The notes beneath the pieces are model-generated. The model was not told the DNA's origin, made no database searches, and saw only the letters and a list, made by a program, of their open reading frames with translations. From Opitutia bacterium (GTDB lineage: Bacteria > Verrucomicrobiota > Verrucomicrobiia > Opitutales > Opitutaceae): a DNA stretch of 64,000 nucleotides. The position numbers were made by a program, and so were the translations under genes. Position 1 is the stretch's first letter; every line of letters starts with the position of its first letter. Positions 1-10,108 of the stretch are shown here, piece by piece. The stretch lies in NCBI GenBank assembly GCA_016217545.1, contig JACRHT010000002.1, positions 1 to 64,000 of the forward strand, in the 5' to 3' direction.

Positions 1-26
1 CGCTCAGCCGCTACACCGCCGACGAA

Positions 27-102
27 GGTGGTGCGCGTTGACCTCAACGCGCTCTTCGCAGACGAGCCCCGTGCAGCGGGTTGAGTTCAACGCGCTCCAC
101 CT
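27..102. repeat. Paired hairpin repeat (REP-like)
   Basis: Two head-to-head copies of a short imperfect palindrome with the core GCGCGTTGACCTCAACGCGC, followed by its inverted relative ending in CGCGCTCCACCTC. The same core occurs at 47965-48022. It lies downstream of metG at the window edge. The first 194 bases hold no convincing gene; the open frames there are short and lack coding character. Confidence 0.6.
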
Positions 103-194
103 CGATCCGATGCGCAATTCATGAGCCGTGACGGTCGCCGTCAGGGACGACGGCGACCACCTGGCGCGCGCGCGATCAGCGTTCATGCGACGCG

Positions 195-1724
<1,530 letters not shown>

Positions 1725-1770
1725 GAAAAGAACGGTCAAAGTAGTGGTCGGGACCCGTTTGTCGAAGATT

Positions 1771-1799
1771 TTGACGGGACTCGCCGGGCGGCCTAAGAC
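1771..1799 (+). promoter_or_regulatory. Sigma70-like promoter for the sensor kinase/regulator pair
   Basis: TTGACG at 1771-1776 and TAAGAC at 1794-1799 are separated by 17 bases. This places a start site near 1806, just ahead of the ATG at 1818. It is a motif match only. Confidence 0.45.
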
Positions 1800-1817
1800 A
1801 CCTTCGCCAACTCCCTC

Positions 1818-3053
1818 ATGACGCCCCTCGCTCGCGCGCTCCTGCTCTCGATCACCCTCGTCGGGGTTTTCCTCGTCGCGGCGTTTTCACTGCAAGCGTG
1901 GTGGCTGCGGCAGGAAACCGCGGCGCGCAGCGAAATGGCGGACCGGCTCGAAACCACTTTGAGCGGCGCCCTCCGCCTCGTTTCGCGGGCTCCGGAAAAA
2001 TGGGACGAGTCCTTTCGCCGCGATCTGAGCGGCTTGGTGCAGGCCGACGTCCAACTGCGGCGCGCGCCGGTCGTGGCGCCAAACCTGCCGGACGCCTTGT
2101 TCGCGGCGGTTCCGCTGCCGGGTCATCCCGATTGGACGGTCACCGCCACCGGCAACTCGCCCACGCTCCAGCGGCTGCGGCGCTCGCATCAACGCCTCTT
2201 CGTCACCACCATCTTTCTCGCGCTGCTTCTCGGTGCCATTCCGCTCGTGTTCAGCCTGGCCAGCTCGCGCCCGAATCCCGAGCGCGACACTCGTGCACCT
2301 TGGCGGCGCGACGCGGCGGGCTTCGAGCAATTCGCCCGCCTCACCGTCGAGCGCGGCGCGGCGCTCGAACGCGAGCACGACGCGCGCCGTCGCGCCGAGG
2401 AGGACCTGCAGGTCAGCCGCACGCTGCTCGACCGTTCTCTCGAGGAGCGCATCAAGCTCGGCCGCGAACTCCACGACAACATGAGCCAGACGCTCTACGC
2501 CGTGAGCCTCGCGCTCGAAAGCGTCCGCAAGAAAATGACCGCCGCGCCCGCGATAGAGGAGCGACTCGACCAGTGCGTCGTCGAACTGCGCCGCCTCAAT
2601 CAGGAAGTCCGCGCTTACATCCGCGAGCTCGAGCCGGAGAATCTCCGCCGCGAATCCTTCCCCACCGCGCTGGCCTCAACGCTCAAAGGCCTCGTGCCTG
2701 ATCACGTGGTGCTGGAACAACGTCTCGATCCCACCGCGCTCGAACTGATTCCCGCGCAGCACGCCTCGGAGCTGGTGAACATCGTTCGCGAGGCTGTCAG
2801 CAACAGCGTGCGCCACGGCCGCGCGCAACGCATCACGCTGCGCGCCGCGCATGACGCAGGCTCGCTCGCGCTCGCGATTGCGGACGACGGCGCGGGCTTC
2901 GCCGCCAGCCAGACGGCTTCCGGCGGCCACGGCCTCGCCAACATGCGTGCCCGCGCCGCCGCGCTTGGCGGCACGCTGCACGTCGAGTCCGCCCCGGGAA
3001 AAGGCACTCGCGTCCTCCTCACGTTGCCCCTCGCCTCTCCTTCCTCCGCATGA
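1818..3053 (+). CDS. Membrane sensor histidine kinase, NarL/HisKA_3 type
   Basis: Sensor of a two-component system. Two membrane segments (about residues 5-27 and 128-150) bracket a roughly 100-residue extracytoplasmic region with no recognised ligand fold. A short coiled linker follows, then a HisKA_3 dimerisation domain with the phosphoacceptor H219 in the motif ELHDNMSQ. The C-terminal HATPase_c domain shows the N-box NIVREAVSNSVRHG, the G1 box DDGAGF and the G2 box GHGLANM. The length of 411 residues is normal for the DegS/NarX-like class. The stop overlaps the start of the response regulator (ATGA), so the two are translationally coupled. The signal is not inferable. Confidence 0.93.
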   Translation: MTPLARALLLSITLVGVFLVAAFSLQAWWLRQETAARSEMADRLETTLSGALRLVSRAPEKWDESFRRDLSGLVQADVQLRRAPVVAPNLPDALFAAVPLPGHPDWTVTATGNSPTLQRLRRSHQRLFVTTIFLALLLGAIPLVFSLASSRPNPERDTRAPWRRDAAGFEQFARLTVERGAALEREHDARRRAEEDLQVSRTLLDRSLEERIKLGRELHDNMSQTLYAVSLALESVRKKMTAAPAIEERLDQCVVELRRLNQEVRAYIRELEPENLRRESFPTALASTLKGLVPDHVVLEQRLDPTALELIPAQHASELVNIVREAVSNSVRHGRAQRITLRAAHDAGSLALAIADDGAGFAASQTASGGHGLANMRARAAALGGTLHVESAPGKGTRVLLTLPLASPSSA

Positions 3054-3715
3054 ACGCCGCCCCAGTCCGTCGCATTCGCGTCCTGCTCGTCGACGACAGC
3101 CCGCTGATCCGGCTTGGCCTGCGCGCCGCGCTCGAAGACCGCGCGGACATCGAGATCGTCGGCGAGGAAGGCACCGCCACCGCTGGCGTCGCCGCCGCGG
3201 AGCGGCTGAAGCCCGACGTCGTGCTCCTCGACTTGCGCCTGCCGGACAAACCGGGCTTCACGGCCTGCCGGGAAATTTCCGCCCACTTGCCGACCGCGCG
3301 CGTGCTCATCCTGACCTCCGCGACCGACGAGCGAAACGTCCAGCAAGCCATCGCCGCCGGCGCCTACGGCTATCTGCTCAAGGACAACGACAGCGCCACG
3401 CTCGCCGCCGCGATTCTTCAGGTTGCGTCCGGCCGCTCCGTGCTCGACCCGACGCTGGCCGGGCAAGTCGTAAGCCTCGTGCGCCGCGGACCCGAACTCA
3501 GCGCAGCAGACAAAATCAAGTCCCTCTCATTTCAGGAACACCGAGTCGTGGCCCTCCTCACCGAAGGCAAAACGAACAAGGAAATCGGCGACGCGCTTAA
3601 CCTCACGGAGAAGACCGTGAAGAACTATCTCGCCACGATTTTCGACAAACTCGGCATCCAACGCCGCGCGCAGGCCGCTGCGCTTTTTACCGAAGCGCAC
3701 CGCGAGTCGCTCTGA
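3050..3715 (+). CDS. NarL/FixJ-type response regulator with LuxR-type HTH
   Basis: DNA-binding partner of the upstream kinase. The receiver domain (residues about 7-125) has the acidic pair DD near the N-terminus, the phosphorylation site D61 (VVLLDLRLP), a conserved T/S in LILTSA and K in YLLKDN. The C-terminal GerE/LuxR helix-turn-helix (about 155-215) contains EKTVKNYLATIFDKLG. It overlaps the kinase gene by four bases. The next genes downstream on the same strand are the prepilin-like cassette, which makes that cassette a reasonable but unproven target. Confidence 0.94.
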   Translation: MNAAPVRRIRVLLVDDSPLIRLGLRAALEDRADIEIVGEEGTATAGVAAAERLKPDVVLLDLRLPDKPGFTACREISAHLPTARVLILTSATDERNVQQAIAAGAYGYLLKDNDSATLAAAILQVASGRSVLDPTLAGQVVSLVRRGPELSAADKIKSLSFQEHRVVALLTEGKTNKEIGDALNLTEKTVKNYLATIFDKLGIQRRAQAAALFTEAHRESL

Positions 3716-3727
3716 TTTACGCGACTA

Positions 3728-3758
3728 GAGGCTTTCGCCTCCCTGATTACGGGAGGCG
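3728..3758 (+). promoter_or_regulatory. Two mutually exclusive hairpins between regulator and prepilin cassette
   Basis: GAGGC-TTTC-GCCTC (3728-3741) and CGCCTCCC-TGATTAC-GGGAGGCG (3736-3758) share the middle GCCTC strand, so only one can form at a time. Neither is followed by a T run. They lie in the 99-base gap before the prepilin cassette. They could be an attenuator-like switch, a weak 3' end structure, or a decayed hairpin repeat. Confidence 0.35.
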
Positions 3759-3814
3759 AGTGCCCCCTTCCATCGACCCTGTTTGGCACAGGCCGAGTGT
3801 GGCACTCTGGCCCC

Positions 3815-4378
3815 ATGTCATCCGTCCCTAGCTCACCGCTTCGCCGCTCTCGCGTAGCGCGAAGCCGAGTTGCCGCCGCTTCCGGCCTCACGCTGGTCGA
3901 AGTCATGATCGCCCTCGGCATCTTCGCCATCACCGCCACCTCCGTCGTCGCGGTGACGTTTCGAATCCGCTCGATGGCGGAGCAGACGATCTATCAAAAC
4001 ACGGCGCTCGTTCTCGCCCAAGGCTACGTCGAGCAATTGCGCAGCGTCGACTACACCACCCTCAGCTCCGCCGCCGCCAACAGCGCCATCGCCCTGCCAC
4101 TCGTCAACGCCACCGGCGCCGCGGCCACCGACACCTCGGGCGGTTCGCTCGGGAATGGCGACTGGTCCAGCGAGGTCGTCTACCTCGACGAAGACAGCGC
4201 GGGCCACAGCATCCAACCGCTGACCTTCCGATTCCAGCCGGTGCTCAACCTGCTTTCTCCCACCACCGCCGCCGGCGTGGAAATCACGGTCAACTACGAG
4301 ACGACCTACAACTTCGGCCTCACTCGAACCTTCCGCGGCACGCTGCGCACCGTGCGCTCCGGTATTCCCACCTACTGA
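3815..4378 (+). CDS. Prepilin-type N-terminal methylation domain protein (pseudopilin-like)
   Basis: A pseudopilin-like protein of a type II secretion/type IV pilus-like assembly, anchored in the inner membrane until processed. After a basic leader, the prepilin peptidase site is visible as G|LTLVE with the canonical Glu at +5, followed by a hydrophobic helix (about residues 28-50). The rest is a beta-rich globular domain of about 140 residues with no recognised ligand site. An upstream in-frame GTG at 3797 exists, but the ATG gives a leader of normal length. The stop overlaps the start of the next gene (TGATG). The exact family resembles PulI/PilV-like proteins, and the arrangement recalls Verru_Chthon-type cassettes; that link is inference. 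Confidence 0.85.
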   Translation: MSSVPSSPLRRSRVARSRVAAASGLTLVEVMIALGIFAITATSVVAVTFRIRSMAEQTIYQNTALVLAQGYVEQLRSVDYTTLSSAAANSAIALPLVNATGAAATDTSGGSLGNGDWSSEVVYLDEDSAGHSIQPLTFRFQPVLNLLSPTTAAGVEITVNYETTYNFGLTRTFRGTLRTVRSGIPTY

Positions 4379-5193
4379 TGAGAACCAGACGCCCACCCGC
4401 CCGCGCCGGCTACTCGCTCGTCGAAGTGCTGGTCACCATGACCGTGATGGGCTTGGTCATGGCCGGCGCCCTGCCGTTCTTCATTTCGAATCTCCGCTAC
4501 CAATACGTCGGCGAACAAAAACTCCTCGTGAACCAGGACGTGCGACGCGCCACCAACGAGCTCGTCGAAAACGCCCGCGAAGCGAACAACTTCGCCCTCT
4601 ACCAGAGCTTCTACAACCAGAGCCGCGCCAACGGCACCTCCGTTTCCCGCGATGCCAACGCCAGCGGCGCGGTCACTTGGGCCGACCGCCAACTCAACGG
4701 TCAGGCCGGCGACATGCTGGTCTTCGTCTACTACACCGACTCCTACTTCGACACCCGCTTCTACGACGGCGTCGCCGGCAACAGCCCCGACCTCTCGCAA
4801 GGCCGCGTCTCGCGCCTCGTCATTTATTGGACCGCCCCCAATCGCAACATCTCCGGCGAAACCGCCCTCTACTGCCTCGACACCGATCGCTACAAGGGCG
4901 CCGGTGCTACTTGGAACACCGGCTGGGGTGCCACCCTCCCCGCCGCCCTCTCCACCACCGGGGTCAGCGGCACGACCACGATCGAGGCCCTACTGCCACC
5001 GGCCAACAGCACCTGGGCCCAAAGCACCGACGCCCGCATCGTCCTGAACGACCTCAACGGCCTCGCCAACACCGGCGCCTGCTTCGTGAACTTCCAAAAC
5101 CGCTCCGTCATCGTGCGCGCGAAAATCCTGCACGGCTCCCGCGCCAAGCGCGTCACCAACACCTACAACTTCACCGTCACGCCTCGCGGCTGA
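4378..5193 (+). CDS. Second prepilin-type protein (PulJ-like)
   Basis: The second pseudopilin-like protein of the cassette. A processing site G|YSLVE sits after a twelve-residue basic leader, followed by the hydrophobic helix VLVTMTVMGLVMAGALPFF. The 271-residue length is typical of the longer J-type minor pseudopilins. The C-terminal half has Ser/Thr/Asn-rich segments compatible with a secreted beta-domain. The start codon overlaps the previous stop, and the next gene begins seven bases after the end, so the three are almost certainly co-transcribed. No secretion ATPase or secretin is in the window, so the machinery it belongs to must be encoded elsewhere. Confidence 0.85.
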   Translation: MRTRRPPARAGYSLVEVLVTMTVMGLVMAGALPFFISNLRYQYVGEQKLLVNQDVRRATNELVENAREANNFALYQSFYNQSRANGTSVSRDANASGAVTWADRQLNGQAGDMLVFVYYTDSYFDTRFYDGVAGNSPDLSQGRVSRLVIYWTAPNRNISGETALYCLDTDRYKGAGATWNTGWGATLPAALSTTGVSGTTTIEALLPPANSTWAQSTDARIVLNDLNGLANTGACFVNFQNRSVIVRAKILHGSRAKRVTNTYNFTVTPRG

Positions 5194-5200
5194 CCCTCCC

Positions 5201-7441
5201 ATGGACTCGTTCCTCTCTCCCTCCCGCCGCCGCGGCGTCGCCCTCGTGACCGTCGCCCTGCTCACCACCTTCGTGGGCATCACCGCCGCCGTGCTCCTCC
5301 GCTACGCGATCGTCGAGTTCCGCCTGAACCAGCGCACCGCCCTCCGCTTCGCCAGCAAGAATGCCGCCGAGGCCATGATGGAATACGGCGCCGCCGAACT
5401 GATGGCGCGACTCCAGCGCAACGTGAACTTCTCCACCAACGAGCTCATCTCCTCACCGCTCACCACCGCCACCACCCGCAAGGCCGTCCTCTTCGCCTCC
5501 GACTCCTCCAACCTCGTTTCGTCATCCTCCCTCCGGCTCTACGCCTCCGCCTACTCGGAGCCCGGCCGCAAATACGTCGACCCCGGTGATCCCGGCAACG
5601 ACTTCGACCCGCTCCGCGGACAGAACATTCGCTCCCAAACCATCCGCCTCCTCTCCCGCGCCACCGCGACTTCCGTCACCGGCATCACCGCCCCCGCCTT
5701 CGCCGTCAGCACGATAGAGATCCGCGACGTGTTCCTCTTCAACTACGCGATCTTCTACAACCTCACCATGGAGTTTCACCCCGGTGCCGACATGACCATC
5801 TCCGGCCCCGTCCACTCCAACGTCGACTCGCGCTACTCCGCCAGCTCCGTGCTGCGCTTCCAAAGCCCCGTCACCGCCGCCGGCCGGATCATTGCCGCAC
5901 CGTTGTCCAATGCAGGCAGCGGCCGCCCCACCGGACAGAACGTCCAATTCGCCACCGGACTCGACCAAAATGCCGACGGCGTGCCCGATACCGTCGCCCT
6001 CAACAGCAACACCATCACTGGCTCGAACGGCTCATCGCTCGGCACCTACGTCGACTCCGATCTCGTCAGCCGCTCCTCCTCCAACAGCTTCGCCCAAATC
6101 GCCTCCCAAGTCTGGCGCGGAAACGCCCAGGACAGCTCCATGGGCGTCATCCAACAAAACCTCCCGGCCATCAGCGCGGCCAATCCGTCCCAAGCCCACG
6201 ACCTCATCGAGCCCCCAAGCGGAGCGACATTGACCGAGGAGGCCGCGATAGCCCGAGAAGCCCAAAAATTCTCGAAGAAAGCCGGACTCTACATTTTTCA
6301 AGGAAGTCCGGTCAGCGGCACTGCCCCGGCCCCTGTAGCTTTCCACAACTCGGATGACGCCAAAACCTATAAGGCCCTCAATGCGGCGGCTCGTGCCACA
6401 TGGCTGACGAGCAATCCTGACAAGGTAGTCACCCTCCCCACTGGGATGGTCAAGAACACCCGAAGAATGGACGACTGGCGCGAAGACAAGACTGTCAACA
6501 TAGTCGATGTGGATATGAGCGTCATGCGCACCGCCGTGAACCCGTCCGGTTCCGCGACCGCCGCGGAGAAATTTCAGGTCAATGGCTCCGACTGGAATCT
6601 CGACTCTTCCACCGACGGCTGGAACGGACAGGTCTACGTCGAAGTCGAGTCCCCTCTTTCCGGCTACACCGCCACGAGCGACGTCAACGGCTCCGGCACC
6701 GGCACCGCCACGTCCGTCCGTCTGATCAACGGCTCCCGCCTCCCCAACCGGCGCGAATACAACACCAGCAACGCCATGCTGCCTGAGGGCGTTACCGTAG
6801 CAACAAACGCCCCGGTCTACATTGCTGGCAACTTCAACTCACCTGGCCTCAACGCCGGCACACGAAACGGAACTGCCGTGGGAACTGAGACAACCGCGTC
6901 CATCGGTATCCCAAAAGACAATGAGGTTCCAGCCGCCGTGATCGCGGACGCAATCAACATTCTCTCCAACGCGTGGATGTCAGGCGGCGTTCCGACCGGC
7001 GACAGCAAGTCCGACGACGCGATAGCGACATCGGCGTCACCGCCTGTGCGCGTGGCCTCCAACACTGAGATCTGCGCGGCCTTCCTTACCGGCAATGTCG
7101 CGACGGCCGGCACCGGAAATTTAAACGAAAACTACTCTGGGGGCGTCGAAAACTTCCCCCGCCTCCACGAAAGCTGGAGCGCCTCAGGCAACCGCACCCT
7201 CCGCTACCGCGGCTCCATGGTCGCACTGTTCAACAGCGAAGTCGCCACCGGCCGCTGGACCAACGCCAGCTACGGCGCGCCCACCCGCGAGTGGGGCTTC
7301 AATCGCATGTTCGCCGATGGCCGCCAGCCCCCCGGCACACCCATGCTGCGCTCCTTCCGTCGTCTCGACTACCGCGACATCTCCGAATCCGACTTCAACA
7401 CCTTTCTCGCCAGCACCACCTACGACTTCACCGAGATGTAG
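5201..7441 (+). CDS. Large PilX-like protein with N-terminal membrane helix
   Basis: A 746-residue protein starting with a basic stretch and a hydrophobic helix (about residues 12-35, GVALVTVALLTTFVGITAAV). This resembles PilX/GspK-type minor pilins but lacks the Glu+5 methylation site. The remainder is Ser/Thr/Asn-rich and includes the segment EFHPGADMTISGPVHSNVD, suggesting an extracellular beta-structured passenger. It is the third gene of the prepilin cassette. Parts of the passenger (about 6220-6560 and 6780-7140) use noticeably less biased codons than the flanks, hinting at faster evolution or recombination. Its role is unknown; a large surface-exposed tip-type subunit is one possibility. 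Confidence 0.8.
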   Translation: MDSFLSPSRRRGVALVTVALLTTFVGITAAVLLRYAIVEFRLNQRTALRFASKNAAEAMMEYGAAELMARLQRNVNFSTNELISSPLTTATTRKAVLFASDSSNLVSSSSLRLYASAYSEPGRKYVDPGDPGNDFDPLRGQNIRSQTIRLLSRATATSVTGITAPAFAVSTIEIRDVFLFNYAIFYNLTMEFHPGADMTISGPVHSNVDSRYSASSVLRFQSPVTAAGRIIAAPLSNAGSGRPTGQNVQFATGLDQNADGVPDTVALNSNTITGSNGSSLGTYVDSDLVSRSSSNSFAQIASQVWRGNAQDSSMGVIQQNLPAISAANPSQAHDLIEPPSGATLTEEAAIAREAQKFSKKAGLYIFQGSPVSGTAPAPVAFHNSDDAKTYKALNAAARATWLTSNPDKVVTLPTGMVKNTRRMDDWREDKTVNIVDVDMSVMRTAVNPSGSATAAEKFQVNGSDWNLDSSTDGWNGQVYVEVESPLSGYTATSDVNGSGTGTATSVRLINGSRLPNRREYNTSNAMLPEGVTVATNAPVYIAGNFNSPGLNAGTRNGTAVGTETTASIGIPKDNEVPAAVIADAINILSNAWMSGGVPTGDSKSDDAIATSASPPVRVASNTEICAAFLTGNVATAGTGNLNENYSGGVENFPRLHESWSASGNRTLRYRGSMVALFNSEVATGRWTNASYGAPTREWGFNRMFADGRQPPGTPMLRSFRRLDYRDISESDFNTFLASTTYDFTEM

Positions 7442-7477
7442 CCCGCCTCATCTCCCGAAGAAGCCACCGCCCTCGCT

Positions 7478-8176
7478 TTGAAACGCCCACTCCTGTCGCT
7501 CGCCCTACTCACCCTGCTCGACCTGGCGAACGCCGCCCACGGCGAAATCCTCGGCGCGCGCGCGCTGCCGCCCACCGCCACCCTGGTCATCTCCTCGCCG
7601 CGCCGCCCGGCGGCTCCGCCACCGTGGCCCAAGCCCCCGCCACCGCCGCGTGTCATCACCGTTCCTCGCCTCGACGACGACCGCCCGGGAGCGTGGCTCC
7701 AAGCACAATTCGCTGCCCGGCGCATCAACTTCGAGGCCGATCCGCTCACCGACTGGCGCCGCGTGATCCCGCCCTCGCGCTACTCATTGGAATGGACCGG
7801 GCGCTGGGCGCCCGACGTTCGCCTCGGCGCCACTCAGCTCCCGGCTGGGCAACTCGCCGACCTCTCCGATTCCGCGTGGCGCACCTACGTCAGCACGCTG
7901 CAACGGACCTATTTCCCGCGCGCCACCATCAACCTAGACGACGACACCAACAAAAACGCGGACATGACCCGCATCCTCGGTGCTCGCACCCGCGTGATCC
8001 GCTTCGACATCCCGCCCGACGATCCGGCGGGGAAACCGACGCAACTGCTGATCGTCGCCGCCGAATTTCCCGGCGGCGTGCTGGCATTCACCTGCGACGG
8101 CCCGGCACGGGACGTCGCCGCGCTTGCCCCCACCTTCGAACGCCTCCTCAACCGCGCCGAGTCGCTGGAACCGTAA
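7478..8176 (+). CDS. Exported protein of the prepilin cassette, function unknown
   Basis: I do not recognise a family. The 232-residue product begins with a good signal peptide (MKRPLLSLALLTLLDLANA) followed by a Pro-rich linker (about residues 40-60, PPPWPKPPPPP). It then has a folded region with conserved-looking segments SLEWTGRW and FPGGVLAFTCDGP. The start is TTG; no ATG occurs at a suitable place and the signal peptide fixes the frame. It follows the PilX-like gene by 36 bases on the same strand, so it is probably the last gene of that operon. It converges with rdgB. Confidence 0.75.
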   Translation: MKRPLLSLALLTLLDLANAAHGEILGARALPPTATLVISSPRRPAAPPPWPKPPPPPRVITVPRLDDDRPGAWLQAQFAARRINFEADPLTDWRRVIPPSRYSLEWTGRWAPDVRLGATQLPAGQLADLSDSAWRTYVSTLQRTYFPRATINLDDDTNKNADMTRILGARTRVIRFDIPPDDPAGKPTQLLIVAAEFPGGVLAFTCDGPARDVAALAPTFERLLNRAESLEP

Positions 8177-8185
8177 CGCCGCCGC

Positions 8186-8788
8186 TTATCGTCCCGCCAG
8201 CCACTGCGCCAGCTGCGCCCACGCGCGGCCGCGGTGGCTGATCGCGTTTTTCTCCGCCTCGCCCAGCTCCGCATAGGTGCAGGCGAAACCCTCGGGCACG
8301 AACAACGGATCGTAGCCGAATCCCTTTCCGCCGCGCGGCTCGCGACACAGCACGCCCTCGCAACGTCCCTCGAAGACTTGCTCCACGCCGCCCGGCCCGC
8401 GCAACAGCAGCACGCACACGAAACGCGCCGCGCGCTTCCCCTCCGGCACCTCGCGCATCACCTCCACTAGCTTGCGCAAATTCGCCGCTGCGTCGCCCTG
8501 CGGTCCCGCGTAGTAAGCCGACTCCACGCCCGGCGCGCCGCCGAGCGCATCGACGCACACGCCGCTGTCATCCGCCAAGACCCACGCGTCCGGTCCCAAC
8601 GTCGCCTGCAACGCCATCGCTTTCTTGCGCGCGTTGCCGATAAACGTGCCCGTGTCTTCCTCCACCGCCGGCATCTGGATCGCCGGCACCACGCGCACGC
8701 CCAACGCGGCGCTCGCCGGCGTCTCGTCCGCGAGCCGCTGCATTTCCTGAACCTTGTGCCTGTTCCCGGAAGCCAGATGGATGATCAT
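8186..8788 (-). CDS. rdgB: XTP/dITP diphosphatase (RdgB/HAM1 family)
   Basis: Hydrolyses non-canonical purine nucleoside triphosphates (XTP, dITP) to the monophosphate and pyrophosphate, cleansing the nucleotide pool. The N-terminal motif ASGNRHKVQE corresponds to the family T/SxNxxK nucleotide-binding signature. The core contains EDTGTFIGNARKKA and LADDSGVCVDALGG, with the catalytic Asp pair, and the C-terminal part contains GFGYDPLFVP and SHRGRA. The 200-residue length is normal. The start is the ATG giving MIIHLASGN; a longer frame upstream is not supported. Confidence 0.95.
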   Translation of the reverse strand: MIIHLASGNRHKVQEMQRLADETPASAALGVRVVPAIQMPAVEEDTGTFIGNARKKAMALQATLGPDAWVLADDSGVCVDALGGAPGVESAYYAGPQGDAAANLRKLVEVMREVPEGKRAARFVCVLLLRGPGGVEQVFEGRCEGVLCREPRGGKGFGYDPLFVPEGFACTYAELGEAEKNAISHRGRAWAQLAQWLAGR

Positions 8789-8938
8789 CGCTCCCACTCT
8801 CGTAAGCCCCGAACTCGTGTCGAGCCTCCGCACGCCCGCGACGCTGCGCCAGCGACCTGACCCCACGTCAGGCTTTGCGCGCCGTCACCGAGCGCCACGC
8901 CCCCCGAAAAATTCCGCCGAAGCCTCGGCGCAGGCGGA

Positions 8939-10108
8939 TCACTCGAGCAGGCTCCGTTTGCTGAACGTCGCCTCGTCGATGAACATTTTCTCGGGATACT
9001 TCACGAAGCCGCGCGTCAGCACGTCCTCGCCAAGCGTCTCGTGCCGCACGCGCTCGAGGCGCACCGCGTTCGCCAGGTGCTCGGTCCGCAACCCGCGGAA
9101 GATCGTCTTGCCCTTGTCGTCGCCGAACAGCACCGGCGCCTGATAACTCAGCAAATAATCGAGCTCGCGCGCCTGCAGCAGCTCGCTGACGAGTTGCGCG
9201 CCGCCCTCGAAAAACACGCCCGTGATGCCCTCCTCCGCGCACTTCTTCCGGAAATCCACGAACGACACCTTCGGCGACGCATTCGACAACACCCACGTGC
9301 GCACGCCCATCGCGTTCAACTTCCGGACGTAGCCCAAGCCCCCGTGCGAAGTCGTCACGACGATCGTCCGCTCGCGAAATTCGTCCGTGTAGAGGTTCGG
9401 CATCGCCTTATCGAGCACGCTGCGCAACAGACCATCGAAGACGAACCGCACCGGGCACCACTCGCCGACCGGCAGCCGCGAAGTCAGCCGCGGATTGTCC
9501 GCGCGCAACGTGCCCGCGCCGACCGCGATCGCCGGGAAATACCGCCGCCACAAATGCCCGTTCGCTCGCGCCGCTTCGCCCGTGATCCACTTCGACTCGC
9601 CGAGGCGCGTCGCGACCTTGCCGTCGAGCGTCACGCCCGCCTTGGCCGCGAACAGCGGCTGCTTGGTCGTGATCCAGCGATTGAAAATCAGATTCAGATC
9701 CTCGCACTCCGACGCAAGGACTCCCGCCACCACTTCGATGCCCGCCGCCCGCAGAATCTCGAAGCCATGGCCGGCGTGCGCGGGATTCGGATCGGTGGCA
9801 CCGACGACGACGCGCGCGAATTGGTGCTCGATGATCGCCTCCGTGCACGGCGGCGTGCGGCCGTGCGTGCAACATGGTTCAAGCGTCACGTAGAGCGTCG
9901 CGCCGGGCAGCGGCCGGCGGCCGAGCGCCCGCAGAGCGTTGATTTCCGCGTGCGCTTCCCCGGCCTTCGCGTGATGTCCCTCGGCGACGATTTCGCCGTT
10001 CTCCACGATCAGCGCGCCCACGAGCGGATTCGGGTGCGTGTCGCCCCAACCGCGCTTCGCCACCTCGATGGCGCGCCGCATGAACCAAACGTGATCGAGC
10101 TCCTTCAT
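8939..10108 (-). CDS. ribD: Bifunctional riboflavin deaminase/reductase
   Basis: Catalyses two steps of riboflavin synthesis: deamination of the pyrimidine ring and NADPH-dependent reduction of the ribosyl side chain. The N-terminal cytidine-deaminase-like domain (about residues 1-145) carries the zinc signature HAE with ligands H53, C79 and C88 (PCCTHGRTPPC). The C-terminal RibD_C reductase domain (about 150-365) follows, including VTLDGKVAT and the glycine-rich FFEGGAQL. The 389-residue length matches the fused form. Its first codon overlaps the last bases of the upstream MBL-fold gene, so the two form an operon. No FMN riboswitch is visible ahead of it. Confidence 0.96.
   Translation of the reverse strand: MKELDHVWFMRRAIEVAKRGWGDTHPNPLVGALIVENGEIVAEGHHAKAGEAHAEINALRALGRRPLPGATLYVTLEPCCTHGRTPPCTEAIIEHQFARVVVGATDPNPAHAGHGFEILRAAGIEVVAGVLASECEDLNLIFNRWITTKQPLFAAKAGVTLDGKVATRLGESKWITGEAARANGHLWRRYFPAIAVGAGTLRADNPRLTSRLPVGEWCPVRFVFDGLLRSVLDKAMPNLYTDEFRERTIVVTTSHGGLGYVRKLNAMGVRTWVLSNASPKVSFVDFRKKCAEEGITGVFFEGGAQLVSELLQARELDYLLSYQAPVLFGDDKGKTIFRGLRTEHLANAVRLERVRHETLGEDVLTRGFVKYPEKMFIDEATFSKRSLLE

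Noticed and set aside
1-194. Small open frames at the left edge
   Set aside because: They overlap the hairpin repeat, are Arg-rich on both strands and have no recognisable product.
3784-3800. TGGCAC stretch resembling a sigma54 -24 element before the prepilin cassette
   Set aside because: The expected GC at -12 is GT, and the repeat TGGCAC a few bases on would place the start site inside the gene.
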